Under the pieces are notes generated by a model. That model was not told the DNA's origin. It saw only the letters and a list, made by a program, of their open reading frames with translations, and did no database searches. From positions 4,030,001 to 4,094,000 of the forward strand of contig NZ_JACBZH010000001.1 in the NCBI RefSeq assembly GCF_013407855.1: a stretch of DNA of 64,000 bases, written 5' to 3'. This document shows positions 43,718 through 52,536 of this stretch, in pieces (position 1 is the stretch's first letter; each line of letters begins with the position of its first letter). This stretch comes from Actinopolymorpha rutila. GTDB taxonomy: Bacteria > Actinomycetota > Actinomycetes > Propionibacteriales > Actinopolymorphaceae. Made by a program: the position numbers and the translations under genes.

Positions 43718-43759
43718 CGCCGAAGCTCAGAGCCGGTTCCGCGATGGCCAGGAGGTTTC

Positions 43760-44932
43760 ATGTCCCGTCCAACCAGCGACGTGCAAGCATTCGAAGCCCC
43801 CGCAACTGACGCCGACCTCGACGATCTGCGCGCACGACTGGCCGCGGCGCGGCTACCGGAGGCCGAGACGGTCTGTCGCGCCGCGCCCGGCCCTCACCGA
43901 TGGGAGCAGGGCGTTCCTCTCGCCGACATCGTCGATGTCGTGAACTACTGGCGCACCGGGTACGACTGGCGGTCGTTCGAAGCGCGCCTCGACCAGATCG
44001 GCCAGTTCCGCACGACTATTGATGATCTGGGAATCCACTTCCTGCACCGCCGATCCGCGCGCGCGGATGCCACTCCTCTGATCTTGACGCACGGCTGGCC
44101 AGGCAGCATTGCCGAGTTCATCGATGTGGTGGACGAGCTGGCAGATCCGAAAGATACGGACGCACCGGCGTTCCACGTCGTGGTTCCATCGCTACCAGGC
44201 TTTGGTTACAGCGACAGGCCGGCCACCACCGGGTGGGGAACCGAAAAGATCGCGGCCGCATGGGTGGAACTGATGGGAAGGCTCGGCTACCGCAAGTTCG
44301 CAGCCCACGGCGGTGACTGGGGAGGCAATATCACCACGGTCCTCGGCGGCAGGTTCCCGGCGCACATTCTCGGCATCCACACGACCTTCGCGGAGGGACC
44401 GCCCGGGTTGACAACCGACGGACTGACGGCGGTCGAGCGTCAATGGGCCGAGGAAACCCGTGATTTCTGGCGGCACCGCGCGGCGTACGCGAAGCAGCAG
44501 GCGACCCGACCGCAGACCATCGGCTACTCGCTCGTCGACTCACCGGTCGGGCTTCTTGCCTGGATCCTCGACAAGTTCGCCGAGTGGACCGATACCGAGG
44601 ACAGCCCGTTCGAGACCATTTCCAGGGACCGCGTTCTGGACGACGTCACCCTGTACTGGCTGACGCGGACCGGCGCGTCGGCGGCCCGCCTTTACTACGA
44701 AAGCCACAACTCGCTGGACCCCGAACTCCGGGTCGACCTCCCGTCAGCAATCACCATGTATCCCCGCGACATCGAGAAGTGTCCGCGCGCCTGGGCACAG
44801 GAGCGGTACCGGCAGATCGTCCGATGGAGGTCCCCCGAAATCGGGGGACATTTCCCGTCGCTGGAGGTTCCCGAGTATTTCGTCAAGGACCTGCAAGAGG
44901 GCCTCGCAACAGTGCTGGCCGCCAATCGGTGA
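43760..44932 (+). CDS. Epoxide hydrolase (EHN-type alpha/beta hydrolase)
   Basis: A 390-residue soluble hydrolase. The N-terminal EHN region (FEAPATDADLDDLRARLAAARLPEAE...W) is diagnostic of microsomal-type epoxide hydrolases. HGWPGS (about 111-116) supplies the oxyanion region, the nucleophile D186 is in HGGDWGGN, and a late His lies in EIGGHFPSLEVPE. The acid residue is probably in the region following LYYESHN. It opens epoxides to diols. A strong AGGAGG precedes the ATG at 43760. GC content is visibly lower than in flanking genes, suggesting transfer together with the CGNR regulator. Its natural substrate is unknown, perhaps a plant or microbial epoxide. Confidence 0.93.
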   Translation: MSRPTSDVQAFEAPATDADLDDLRARLAAARLPEAETVCRAAPGPHRWEQGVPLADIVDVVNYWRTGYDWRSFEARLDQIGQFRTTIDDLGIHFLHRRSARADATPLILTHGWPGSIAEFIDVVDELADPKDTDAPAFHVVVPSLPGFGYSDRPATTGWGTEKIAAAWVELMGRLGYRKFAAHGGDWGGNITTVLGGRFPAHILGIHTTFAEGPPGLTTDGLTAVERQWAEETRDFWRHRAAYAKQQATRPQTIGYSLVDSPVGLLAWILDKFAEWTDTEDSPFETISRDRVLDDVTLYWLTRTGASAARLYYESHNSLDPELRVDLPSAITMYPRDIEKCPRAWAQERYRQIVRWRSPEIGGHFPSLEVPEYFVKDLQEGLATVLAANR

Positions 44933-44960
44933 ACGCGGCTGGGCGCCGCGAAAAGCAAGC

Positions 44961-47522
44961 CTAGGAACCACGCCGGGGATTCAACGCCAGGCCGAACTTC
45001 GCGGTGAAAGACTTTCCCCTTGCTGCGTTGACATCGACGGCAAGTTTGATGGTCGGACTCAGCTGGGTCACCGTGATGCGGGGATCGCGGGAGACGACCG
45101 ACCGGGCCTGCCGATCGATCTCGAGGTCTATCGTCCCCGGGTTCTCCATGGTCGGGTCGTTCACCGCGATCTCGAACGTGTCGCCGGCCACCTCCCTCGT
45201 CATCACCGACGCCCGCCGGTCGCTGGTGACGTCGCCTGCCCTGGTGGCCTCGTCGGTCCAGAAGTTGTAGCCGGTGACTCCCAGGGTGTTCTCGCGTACG
45301 GCGTGCACCGCGGCGGTGTTGGCGAGCACGGCGATGTCCGGGTTCCTCGCGTACTCACGAGTCTGCGCCGGAGTCCGGTTCGGCAACAGCACATAGCTGT
45401 AGCCGGCGACGGTGGGATCCACACCATGGTCGATGGTCAGCGTCATGAAGTGATTGGTGTACGCGGGGCCGCCGGAGCCGTTGGCGGTGAGGTCGGACCA
45501 CCTGCCGGTTCGGGTGTCCCGCAGGCCTTCCACCGTGGCGCCACCCGGAAAGTAGTACCCGATGCCGTCGCTGCCTTCGCTGCCGTCGCCGCTGTGATTG
45601 CCGCCGAGGTTGATCCAGCTGACGTCGGCGAGTTCCTTCGACCAGCCGGGCGTGCTCGCTTCGGCCACGCCGTCGACTGTCAGCCGGTTGGTCCCCTCCG
45701 CGTTCAGCTTGCGGTTCTCCACCACCGTCTCGACCCGACGACCGGCCGGGGAGGTGGTCTTGATGTCCGAGCCCAGTGCGACCACCTCGTCGTCGAACAT
45801 GAACCACGACTTCCGCGCGCTCAGCGAGCCACCGAGTGCTCCGCCGACCGGACGCAGGTGAAGTCCGGAGGCGCCGTAGTTACCGAGGACGCTTCCTCCC
45901 GACCACGAGTTGGTCGGCCTCCCTTCGCCGTCACCGTTCTGCGGGTGTCCCTCGGGGTTGCCGCGGAAGCGGGGGCGTACCTCCGTGGTGGTCCCGGGCA
46001 GCCGCGTCAGGTCGACGGTCGGCCAGAAGTTTCCGGCGTACTGCCCGAGGTCGTCGTTGTAGAGGTACGTCATGCCGTCACCGGTGTACCAGGCCTTGGC
46101 GTTCTCGTTGTTCATCTGCTCGTAGTTCTGCACGCGCTTCGAACTCTTGGCGATCGCGAACGCGAAACCCCTTGCACGGTGGACGGTCCGGTCCATGGTG
46201 TTGTACGCGAAGTGGCCGATCGGCTCCGGTCGTGGCCTGACGGCCGGGTCGGCCATGATCTGCTTCACGGTCGACACCACGAAAAGCGAGATCCTGGGAT
46301 CGCCCGAGGCGTAGAAGTTCCGGTAGGCGTCCGCACCCACCCAGGACTTGATCATCGCCCTGAACATCCGGGCCTGCTCGGGTGGCGCGACGGTCGAGAT
46401 CGTGGCGAGGTTGGCGATGACGGCATGCCCGGCGACGTGATCCTGTTCGATCTCCCGCGCGATCGCCCGGCCGCGCACCAGGTCCATCCCGGCACCCTTG
46501 TAAATAAAGGGTTCGTAACCGTTGTGGATGGTGGCGTAGAACTTCCCGGTGTCCCGCGCGGTGAGGTCCCACGGTGATCCGCTGAGCAGATAGACGATGT
46601 TCGACAGGCTGTTGAGGTACTCCTTGCCGTACGACAGGTTGTACGCCACGGCGACGTGGTCGAGGTAGGAGCCGTCCTCGCGGAAGCCGACCCCGCTGGT
46701 CGCGTAGTCCAGCAACGGCGGGACCAGGTTTCGTGCGTGCGTGATGCGTTCGCCGCTCTTCTGCAGCACCCCGCTGACGAGCTGGTGAACGAGAACGTCC
46801 GTGGCGTTGGCTCCTCGCCACTTCCCGATGTCGGACGGCACGAAGTGGTCGAGGGCCGCGGTGTAGTTGTGGACCTGGGCCGGGCTCAGCTCGTCGTACA
46901 GCATCACCGTGATGTCCTTGAGCCGGTTGGGAGCGCCGATGTACCACTCCCACCAGTTGCCTCGCGGCACGGTCGTGTCGTTGTACCAGTGGGTGTTCAC
47001 CCAGTCCAGGGCGGTGATGATGTCGTCTCGCAGGGTGGCGTCGCCGTGCAGGGGCGAACCCACCGTGGAGAAGGCCAACGTCATCGCACGGAGCCGGACG
47101 TACGTCGCGTCGATCGCGTAGCCGTTCGTCCTGACGTCGGCGAGGTCGCTCCAGACATAGGTCTGCGGAGTCGTGTCCATCGTCTCCCAGAAGCCCCGCG
47201 CCGCTCGGGTGACGGCGGCGATCCGGCGCGCGACGTCGGGGCCCTGGGTGTCCAGGTCCGGTCCGCCGTCCAGGGAGTCCTTCCAGCGTTGCCGCAGAGT
47301 GTCGAAGGAGTCGGACGGCCCGGAAGCCCCGGACGAGCTGGGGCCGGAGGGGCCAGAGGGGCCAGGCGGGCCGGAGGGGCCGGAGGGGCCCGACGAGCCG
47401 GGGCCGGACGGGCCGGACGCCCCGGTCGAGCCGTCGCCGGCCGAGCGAGGGGGAATGCCCAACCCCAGCAGAGAGAACAGCAGAACCACCATCAGACCGT
47501 AACGTGGTGCGCTTCTCCTCAA
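44961..47522 (-). CDS. Secreted polysaccharide lyase family 8 (hyaluronate/chondroitin/xanthan lyase type)
   Basis: An 853-residue secreted enzyme. The signal peptide is short (MRRSAPRYGLMVVLLFSLLGLG) and precedes a Gly-Pro-Ser collagen-like linker (about residues 30-70). The PL8 alpha-toroid follows, with NWWEWYIGAPNRL, DGSYLDHVAVAYNLSYGKEYLNSL (catalytic His/Tyr) and NMDRTVHRARGFAFAIAKSS. The beta-sandwich regions follow with NNENAKAWYTGDGMTYLYNDDLGQYAGNFWPTVDLTRLPGTT. It cleaves uronate polysaccharides by beta-elimination. TTG 47522 is preferred because GGGGAGG lies 5 nt upstream; ATG 47492 is the alternative. It is the only PL8 here, with no adjacent uptake system, and is convergent with the epoxide hydrolase. 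Confidence 0.92.
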   Translation of the reverse strand: MRRSAPRYGLMVVLLFSLLGLGIPPRSAGDGSTGASGPSGPGSSGPSGPSGPPGPSGPSGPSSSGASGPSDSFDTLRQRWKDSLDGGPDLDTQGPDVARRIAAVTRAARGFWETMDTTPQTYVWSDLADVRTNGYAIDATYVRLRAMTLAFSTVGSPLHGDATLRDDIITALDWVNTHWYNDTTVPRGNWWEWYIGAPNRLKDITVMLYDELSPAQVHNYTAALDHFVPSDIGKWRGANATDVLVHQLVSGVLQKSGERITHARNLVPPLLDYATSGVGFREDGSYLDHVAVAYNLSYGKEYLNSLSNIVYLLSGSPWDLTARDTGKFYATIHNGYEPFIYKGAGMDLVRGRAIAREIEQDHVAGHAVIANLATISTVAPPEQARMFRAMIKSWVGADAYRNFYASGDPRISLFVVSTVKQIMADPAVRPRPEPIGHFAYNTMDRTVHRARGFAFAIAKSSKRVQNYEQMNNENAKAWYTGDGMTYLYNDDLGQYAGNFWPTVDLTRLPGTTTEVRPRFRGNPEGHPQNGDGEGRPTNSWSGGSVLGNYGASGLHLRPVGGALGGSLSARKSWFMFDDEVVALGSDIKTTSPAGRRVETVVENRKLNAEGTNRLTVDGVAEASTPGWSKELADVSWINLGGNHSGDGSEGSDGIGYYFPGGATVEGLRDTRTGRWSDLTANGSGGPAYTNHFMTLTIDHGVDPTVAGYSYVLLPNRTPAQTREYARNPDIAVLANTAAVHAVRENTLGVTGYNFWTDEATRAGDVTSDRRASVMTREVAGDTFEIAVNDPTMENPGTIDLEIDRQARSVVSRDPRITVTQLSPTIKLAVDVNAARGKSFTAKFGLALNPRRGS

Positions 47523-47572
47523 GGCGTCCTCCCCGTGACGGCCGCGCAGTGGTGGGACGGGGTGAGTACGCC

Positions 47573-48394
47573 CTAGACGCGGACCGCGCGCAGGACGATG
47601 GTGACGAGCGGAACGTCGAACTCGCCGGCGGACGTCTCCGGCCGGGCCCGCAGGTAGCCGCGAACGCGGCCGAGCACCTGCGCCCGGTCCACCTCGTCCA
47701 TCACCAGGATCCGCGAGTGCGTGGCGAGCATCCCGACCACCTGCTCGCTGGTCCGGCGTTCGTGCGACCCGAACTCCGCGGTCGTCTGGTCGGCGAACGC
47801 CACGTGTTCGAACAGCGCCTGCCGCATGGGCGACTCGCGGGTCTCGCGTACCGAACCGAGCGCCTGCGCCACCTCGTTCAGCCCGGCCACCCAGGCGACG
47901 CCGTCGTCGTGCAGGTTCCACAACGCGGCGAGTACGCCGCCGGGACGCAGCACCCGGGCGATCTCCGCCAGCGCGCGGTCCCGGTCGAACCAGTGGAAGG
48001 CCTGGCCGACCACCACCGCGTCGAACGCGCCGTCGGGTGCGGGGATCGCCTCGGCGGTCCCGGTGAACGCGGGCACGTCAGGCAGCCGCCGGCTCAGCTC
48101 GGCCAGCATCGCGGCGTCGGGCTCGACCGCGACCGCATCCATGCCGAGGCCGCGGACCACCTCGGTCAGCTTGCCGGTCCCGGCGGCGAGGTCCAGCACT
48201 CGTACGACGTCGTCGCCGGCGACGGGCTCGAGTGCCCAGCGCACGGCGGTCTCGGGGTAGCTCGGCCGGAACTCCGCGTAGGCGGCGGCGCCGGCGCCGA
48301 ACGACTCCGCGCGCCGTTCGCGTTCGGTCGGGTCGGCCGAGCCGATGTAGTCGCTGGGCGCCGTCGGTCCCGACCCGTTGGGTTCGGCGGACAT
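47573..48394 (-). CDS. Class I SAM-dependent methyltransferase
   Basis: A 273-residue methyltransferase. Motif I VLDLAAGTGKLTE (about 75-87), the acidic VEPDAAMLAELSRRLP (post-I), GAFDAVVVGQAFHWFDRD (motif II) and VLRPGGVLAALWNLHDD (motif III) mark a UbiE/Methyltransf_11-like fold. The substrate is unknown. ATG 48394 follows GGGAGGGG at an 8-nt spacing. An in-frame ATG at 48412 would overlap the upstream gene. It is directly downstream of the tRNA/rRNA methyltransferase gene, with a 4-bp gap, and is likely co-transcribed with it. Confidence 0.85.
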   Translation of the reverse strand: MSAEPNGSGPTAPSDYIGSADPTERERRAESFGAGAAAYAEFRPSYPETAVRWALEPVAGDDVVRVLDLAAGTGKLTEVVRGLGMDAVAVEPDAAMLAELSRRLPDVPAFTGTAEAIPAPDGAFDAVVVGQAFHWFDRDRALAEIARVLRPGGVLAALWNLHDDGVAWVAGLNEVAQALGSVRETRESPMRQALFEHVAFADQTTAEFGSHERRTSEQVVGMLATHSRILVMDEVDRAQVLGRVRGYLRARPETSAGEFDVPLVTIVLRAVRV

Positions 48395-48398
48395 CGGT

Positions 48399-49202
48399 TC
48401 AGCCCCTCCCATTCGTCGGCGCAGTCGTCGGCCCGGTCGTGGTCAGCCCGCGACGGACGAGTTCGAACGACACCACGGCGGCCGCACTGGCGACGTTGAG
48501 CGACTCCACGTCACCCGGCATCGGGATCCGGACCCAGGTGCCGACGTAGGGCCGGATCGCCGGGCTCACCCCGGCCGTCTCGCTGCCCAGCACGAACGCG
48601 GCGAACGGCGGCACCTCCGCGTCGAACACCGTCTCCGGCGCGTCCGCGGCCAGCCCGAACACCGCGTATCCCGCCTCGACCAGCAGCTCGACCGCGTCCT
48701 GCGCGGTCTCCGCCCGCAGCACCGGCGCCCGGAACGCCACGCCCGCCGACGCCTTCACCACCAGCGGGTCGATGCCGGCCACGCCGTGGTGGGGTACGAC
48801 GACTCCGGCCAGGCCCGCCGCGGTGGCCGATCGCAGGATCATCCCGACGTTCGACGGCGTGGTGATCCCGTCCAGGACGAGCACCGTGGGCGGCCGCTCA
48901 TGGTGGCGTACGTCGAGCGCACCGGCGAGGGTGCGCATCCGCGGCGCCACCACGTCGGCCAGTACGCCGTTGTCGTGGCGCCCGTTGCCGGACAGCAGGG
49001 TGATCCGGTGGGAAGGCTCCCGACGCACCGGCACTCCCCTGGCGTCGGCGGCGGCGACGATCTCGCGTACCGACGGTCCGCGGGACCCCTCGGCCACCAG
49101 CACCTTGTCGATCTGCAGCGCCTCGTCGGCGAGCGCGGCCAGCACCGGCCGGAAGCCGTAGACGGTCACGAACCGGTCCTTGGGCGACACCTCTTCCCGC
49201 AC
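48399..49202 (-). CDS. SpoU/TrmH-family RNA 2'-O-methyltransferase
   Basis: A 267-residue SPOUT methyltransferase. The substrate-binding N-domain (FRPVLAALADEALQIDKVLVAEG) precedes the knotted catalytic domain: VLDGITTPSNVGMILRSATAAGL, FVLGSETAGVSPAIRPY and IPMPGDVESLNVASAAAVVSFELVRR. The asparagine and arginine in NVGMILRSA are the catalytic motif-1 residues. It probably modifies 23S rRNA or tRNA ribose. GTG 49202 or GTG 49190 may start. It is the first gene of a two-gene unit with the methyltransferase downstream. Confidence 0.92.
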   Translation of the reverse strand: MREEVSPKDRFVTVYGFRPVLAALADEALQIDKVLVAEGSRGPSVREIVAAADARGVPVRREPSHRITLLSGNGRHDNGVLADVVAPRMRTLAGALDVRHHERPPTVLVLDGITTPSNVGMILRSATAAGLAGVVVPHHGVAGIDPLVVKASAGVAFRAPVLRAETAQDAVELLVEAGYAVFGLAADAPETVFDAEVPPFAAFVLGSETAGVSPAIRPYVGTWVRIPMPGDVESLNVASAAAVVSFELVRRGLTTTGPTTAPTNGRG

Positions 49203-49257
49203 GCCGCCCAGTCTTCCACCGCGCGGTTTCCGGCCTGCTTCGGCCACCGCGTGAAAC

Positions 49258-49293
49258 GGCGACGGATCCCACCGCGCGGTGGGATCCGTCGCC
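49258..49293. terminator. Perfect 36-bp palindrome, likely terminator
   Basis: GGCGACGGATCCCACCGC is followed directly by its exact reverse complement, giving an 18-bp self-complementary stem with no spacer. It lies 31 bp past the stop of the oxidoreductase gene (49325) and upstream of the RNA methyltransferase gene. A copy of its centre (CCACCGCGCGGT) recurs at 49217-49228. It has no T-run but probably terminates the oxidoreductase transcript. Confidence 0.75.
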
Positions 49294-49324
49294 GACAACC
49301 TGACTGCTCGAATGAGGCGAAGCC

Positions 49325-50359
49325 CTACGCGAGGCCCTGGGCGATCTCGAGCGGCAGCTTCACCGGCTGGCCGGTCTCTGCCGACTTGTACGCCGCGAAC
49401 GCGATCTCGGTCGCGCGGTAGCCGTCCCAGCCGTTCGGGTGCGGTGCGGTGCCTTCCCGGATCCCGGTCACGAACGCCTCGACCAGGCCCGCGTCGGCGT
49501 TGCCGCCCCACGGCGTCCACGACGCACTCTGCGGACCCTGCCGCCCCGGCCCGTCGGAGTAGACGTTGATGGTCTGGGCGAACGCGTCCGCGGAGGCGAC
49601 GCCGTCCTCCCCCACGAGTTCCATGGTGACCGCGCCCCACGTCGGGTAGGACTTCGGCTTGCTCCAGCTGCAGTCGATGGTGGCGACGGTGCCGTCGGCG
49701 AAGGTGACCGCGATCGTGCCGGCGGTCTCCACCGGCAGGTCGGGGTAGAGGATCCGGTTGTGCTGGGCGTAGACCTCGACGGCCTCGGAGTCGAGCATCC
49801 AGCGGAGCAGGTCGGCCACGTGCACGGTGTGGTCCATCACCGCACCGCCCCCGGCGAGCTTGGGGTCGACGAACCAGCCGCCGGGCATGGTGCCCGGGTT
49901 GGTGCCGGCCACCGCGTGGATGCGGCCGAGCCCACCGGACCGGACGATCCGCTCCAGTCCGGCGATCGGCTGGGCGAACCGCACCGGGAACGCCGTCATG
50001 AGGTGCACGCCGGCCGCGTCACAGGCGTCGATCATCGCCTTGCCGTCGGCCAGCGACGTCGCCAGCGGCTTCTCGCACAGCACGTGCGCGCCCGCCGCGG
50101 CGGCCTTCTCCACCAGCGCCCGGTGCCCGGCGTTCTCGCTGCAGACCACCACGCCGTCCGGGCCCCACTCGAGCAGCTCGTCGTAGGAGGTGGTGAACGG
50201 AATGCCGAGCCGGTCCGCGAGCGGCTTGCCGCGTTCGGCGTTCTCGTCGGCGGCACGCAGCTCGACGCCGGGGATGCCGGCCAGGACGGACGCGTAGCCC
50301 GCTCCGTGCAGGTGGGCGAAGGACAGGATCCCGATCTTGACTGGGGTCGTGGTGCTCAT
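49325..50359 (-). CDS. Gfo/Idh/MocA-family oxidoreductase
   Basis: A 344-residue NAD(P)-dependent dehydrogenase. The Rossmann part begins VKIGILSFAHLHGAGYASVLAGIPGVELRAADENAERG. The conserved HVLCEKPLATS (catalytic EKP lysine) is about residues 93-103, and GGAVMDHTVHVADLLRWML is the family's GG...D..H segment. It probably oxidises a sugar or polyol at a hydroxyl. ATG 50359 overlaps the stop of the next upstream gene (ATGA), so it is translationally coupled with it. Substrate unknown. Confidence 0.92.
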   Translation of the reverse strand: MSTTTPVKIGILSFAHLHGAGYASVLAGIPGVELRAADENAERGKPLADRLGIPFTTSYDELLEWGPDGVVVCSENAGHRALVEKAAAAGAHVLCEKPLATSLADGKAMIDACDAAGVHLMTAFPVRFAQPIAGLERIVRSGGLGRIHAVAGTNPGTMPGGWFVDPKLAGGGAVMDHTVHVADLLRWMLDSEAVEVYAQHNRILYPDLPVETAGTIAVTFADGTVATIDCSWSKPKSYPTWGAVTMELVGEDGVASADAFAQTINVYSDGPGRQGPQSASWTPWGGNADAGLVEAFVTGIREGTAPHPNGWDGYRATEIAFAAYKSAETGQPVKLPLEIAQGLA

Positions 50360-51378
50360 GCCGACGCCACCTCCGCGGCCACTGGTGCGCTTCCTTCGTA
50401 CGGGGTGGCGCTGACCGGCAGCTCGACGGCCTGCCCGGTCTGCGCCGAGGTGACCGCGGCGAGCGCGACGGCCAGGGCGGCGCGCCCGTCGTGGGCGGTC
50501 ACCCGTGGTTGTGGGCCGCCTTCGATGGCGGCGCGGAACTCCGCCAGCTCCCGGGTGAACGACGAACCGAAGCTGGATCCGGCGGGAGCGGCCAGCGTCC
50601 CCGGAATGGTCTGGACCACCGGCCGCTGGTCGGAGGCGTAGTCGATCATCCCCTCGCTGCCGGCGAGTTCGTAGCTGGTGCGGAACGAGCCGCCCTGCCG
50701 GGCCCACGACGCGGTCAGGTGGGAGATCGTGCCGCCGACGTGGGTGAGGATGGCGTACGCGTGGGTGGGGCCGTTCTGGGGTCCGGCGGGACGCATCAGC
50801 TTGGCGTACACGCGTACGACGTCACCGGCGAGCCACCGGGCGAAGTCGATGTCGTGGATCATCACGTCGCCGATGATCCCCGCGGAGCGGGCCATGTCGT
50901 GGTACCAGCCCTGCGGGTTGGGCATGCCGCCCTCGCGGGTGAACCGCATGACGCCGGGCCGGCCGATCTTCCCCGCGGCCACCGCGTCCCGCGCCGAGGC
51001 GTACTCCGGCATGAACCGCACCACCTGCGCGGTGAACAACGGCACCCCGGCCTGCTCCGACGCCGCGATCAGCTCGTCCGCCTCTTCCAGCGTCCGGGCC
51101 AGCGGCTTCTCGCAGACGACCGGCTTGCCCGCCCGCAGCGCGGCCAGCGCCAGCGGTGCGTGCGTGTCGGTAGGAGTGCACACGTCCACGACGTCGACCG
51201 AACGCAGCAACGACGCGAGATCGGGGTGCACCTGCAGGCCGAGGTCCTCCTGCGCGACCGCCCTGGACTCGGGCAGCTCGTCGAAGCCGTGCAGCTCGGC
51301 CCCCAGCTCCCGCCAACCACCGATGTGCACCCGCCCGATGCCGCCGAGTCCGACGACGCCCACTCTGGAGACCTTCAC
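50356..51378 (-). CDS. Gfo/Idh/MocA-family oxidoreductase
   Basis: A 340-residue relative of the neighbouring dehydrogenases. The nucleotide-binding start is [24 protein letters not shown] (GxGxxG). VDVCTPTDTHAPLALAALRAGKPVVCEKPLART contains the catalytic lysine, and GIIGDVMIHDIDFARWLAG replaces the GG...D..H block. GTG 51378 is chosen because homology begins there. The gene starts just after a perfect palindrome (51408-51421) that overlaps a candidate promoter, so the first two genes form a regulated operon. Confidence 0.92.
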   Translation of the reverse strand: MKVSRVGVVGLGGIGRVHIGGWRELGAELHGFDELPESRAVAQEDLGLQVHPDLASLLRSVDVVDVCTPTDTHAPLALAALRAGKPVVCEKPLARTLEEADELIAASEQAGVPLFTAQVVRFMPEYASARDAVAAGKIGRPGVMRFTREGGMPNPQGWYHDMARSAGIIGDVMIHDIDFARWLAGDVVRVYAKLMRPAGPQNGPTHAYAILTHVGGTISHLTASWARQGGSFRTSYELAGSEGMIDYASDQRPVVQTIPGTLAAPAGSSFGSSFTRELAEFRAAIEGGPQPRVTAHDGRAALAVALAAVTSAQTGQAVELPVSATPYEGSAPVAAEVASA

Positions 51379-51407
51379 CTGAAGCAAACCCTTCCTTAGC
51401 CCGATCT

Positions 51408-51421
51408 CACCAGATCTGGTG
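51408..51421. promoter_or_regulatory. Palindromic operator upstream of oxidoreductase operon
   Basis: CACCAGATCTGGTG is a perfect 14-bp palindrome. On the minus strand the -10-like TATGGT lies a few bases upstream with TTCGAG 18 bp before it, so the palindrome would cover the transcription start. It resembles a GntR- or LacI-type repressor site. No regulator gene is adjacent. Confidence 0.55.
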
Positions 51422-51526
51422 CAGACCATATGCCTATCGGGCGGACCACTCGAACGGAAGGGTTGTCCGATGCGCGGACAGGCGACCGGCCAGATTGGTG
51501 GCGCGGGCAGGGGCCGTGCGAATGGC

Positions 51527-52435
51527 TCAGGCGAGTACGTCGGCCAGGTGGACCCGCGCCCCGTCGGCCGCGGCGGACAGCTCGCCCGCCCGCAGGACGG
51601 CGAGAATCTCCAGCGTCTCGGCGGGCGCCACCGGCGGCACTCCGGTACGCACCATCTCCACCACCGCGCGCAACTGGGCGGTGTAGTAGGCGTCGGCGTC
51701 CTCGATCGTGATGCTGTGCCGCCCCTTACGGGCGTGCAGAGTGAGATGAAAACCACAGGTCGCGTCGCGCAGAACCTGCACCACGGCGGTCGGGCCGCCG
51801 GGGCCGTAGCCGAGCACCGCCACGTCCCGCTCCGGCCAGCTGGCGCGCTGCACCCACTGCACGCCCGGCCCGAGGACGGCGTACACCTGCTCGACCGCGT
51901 GCACGCCGTAGTGGAACCACTCACCCGGCCCGACACTGACCACCGACGAGGGCTCGCCAAGGTCGGCGACGTACGCCGCGTCCTCGGCGAGCTCCCGGGC
52001 GTACCGCAGCGCCGACGAGCTCGTCACCGGCACACCCCGCTCGGCGGCGAGCCGGAACAGCGTCCGCGCCTCGCCGAGGTCCGGCGTCATCGGCTTGTCC
52101 AGGAACGCCGGCACCCCGGCCGCCACGAACGCCCGGGCCTGCGGCACGTGGTGCCGGCCGTGCCCGGCGTCGTCGACGACGAGCACCAGGTCGGTCTGGT
52201 GCAGCAGCTCGGTCGGCTCGGCGATCACCCGGTCGATGGCGTAGGTCGCGGCAAGCGTGCGGGCGTCGGGCTGGTCCGCACGAACCACCCCGCCCCACAC
52301 CCAGGTGATCCGGGCGCCGGGGATGGCGGCCTGGTCGTTCAGGATCCGGGCGTACGCGCCGGCGTGAGAGGTGTCGACGCCGAGCAGGCCGACCCGCAGG
52401 TTGCCACCCGCCGCCCCAGACGCTGGACCGCTCAT
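51527..52435 (-). CDS. Gfo/Idh/MocA-like oxidoreductase, divergent
   Basis: A 302-residue protein with a Rossmann start NLRVGLLGVDTSHAGAYARIL. The nucleotide-binding motif is degenerate (no GxGxxG) and the catalytic EKP is DKPMTPD. The second half includes VVSVGPGEWFHYGVHAVEQVYAVLG, the equivalent of the His-containing substrate segment. It is shorter and more divergent than its two neighbours, so activity is likely but less certain. ATG 52435 follows GGAGGGG. It lies upstream of the two-gene operon by 148 bp and belongs to the same functional block. Confidence 0.82.
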   Translation of the reverse strand: MSGPASGAAGGNLRVGLLGVDTSHAGAYARILNDQAAIPGARITWVWGGVVRADQPDARTLAATYAIDRVIAEPTELLHQTDLVLVVDDAGHGRHHVPQARAFVAAGVPAFLDKPMTPDLGEARTLFRLAAERGVPVTSSSALRYARELAEDAAYVADLGEPSSVVSVGPGEWFHYGVHAVEQVYAVLGPGVQWVQRASWPERDVAVLGYGPGGPTAVVQVLRDATCGFHLTLHARKGRHSITIEDADAYYTAQLRAVVEMVRTGVPPVAPAETLEILAVLRAGELSAAADGARVHLADVLA

Positions 52436-52536
52436 CCGCCGGTACCCCTCCATCCGAAGTCCACCCTGTGCCCGACCGACATTCAACCGAACGTACGTGC
52501 GCCGTGACCAAGGAGGCACTGTACGTCGTCAGGGCG

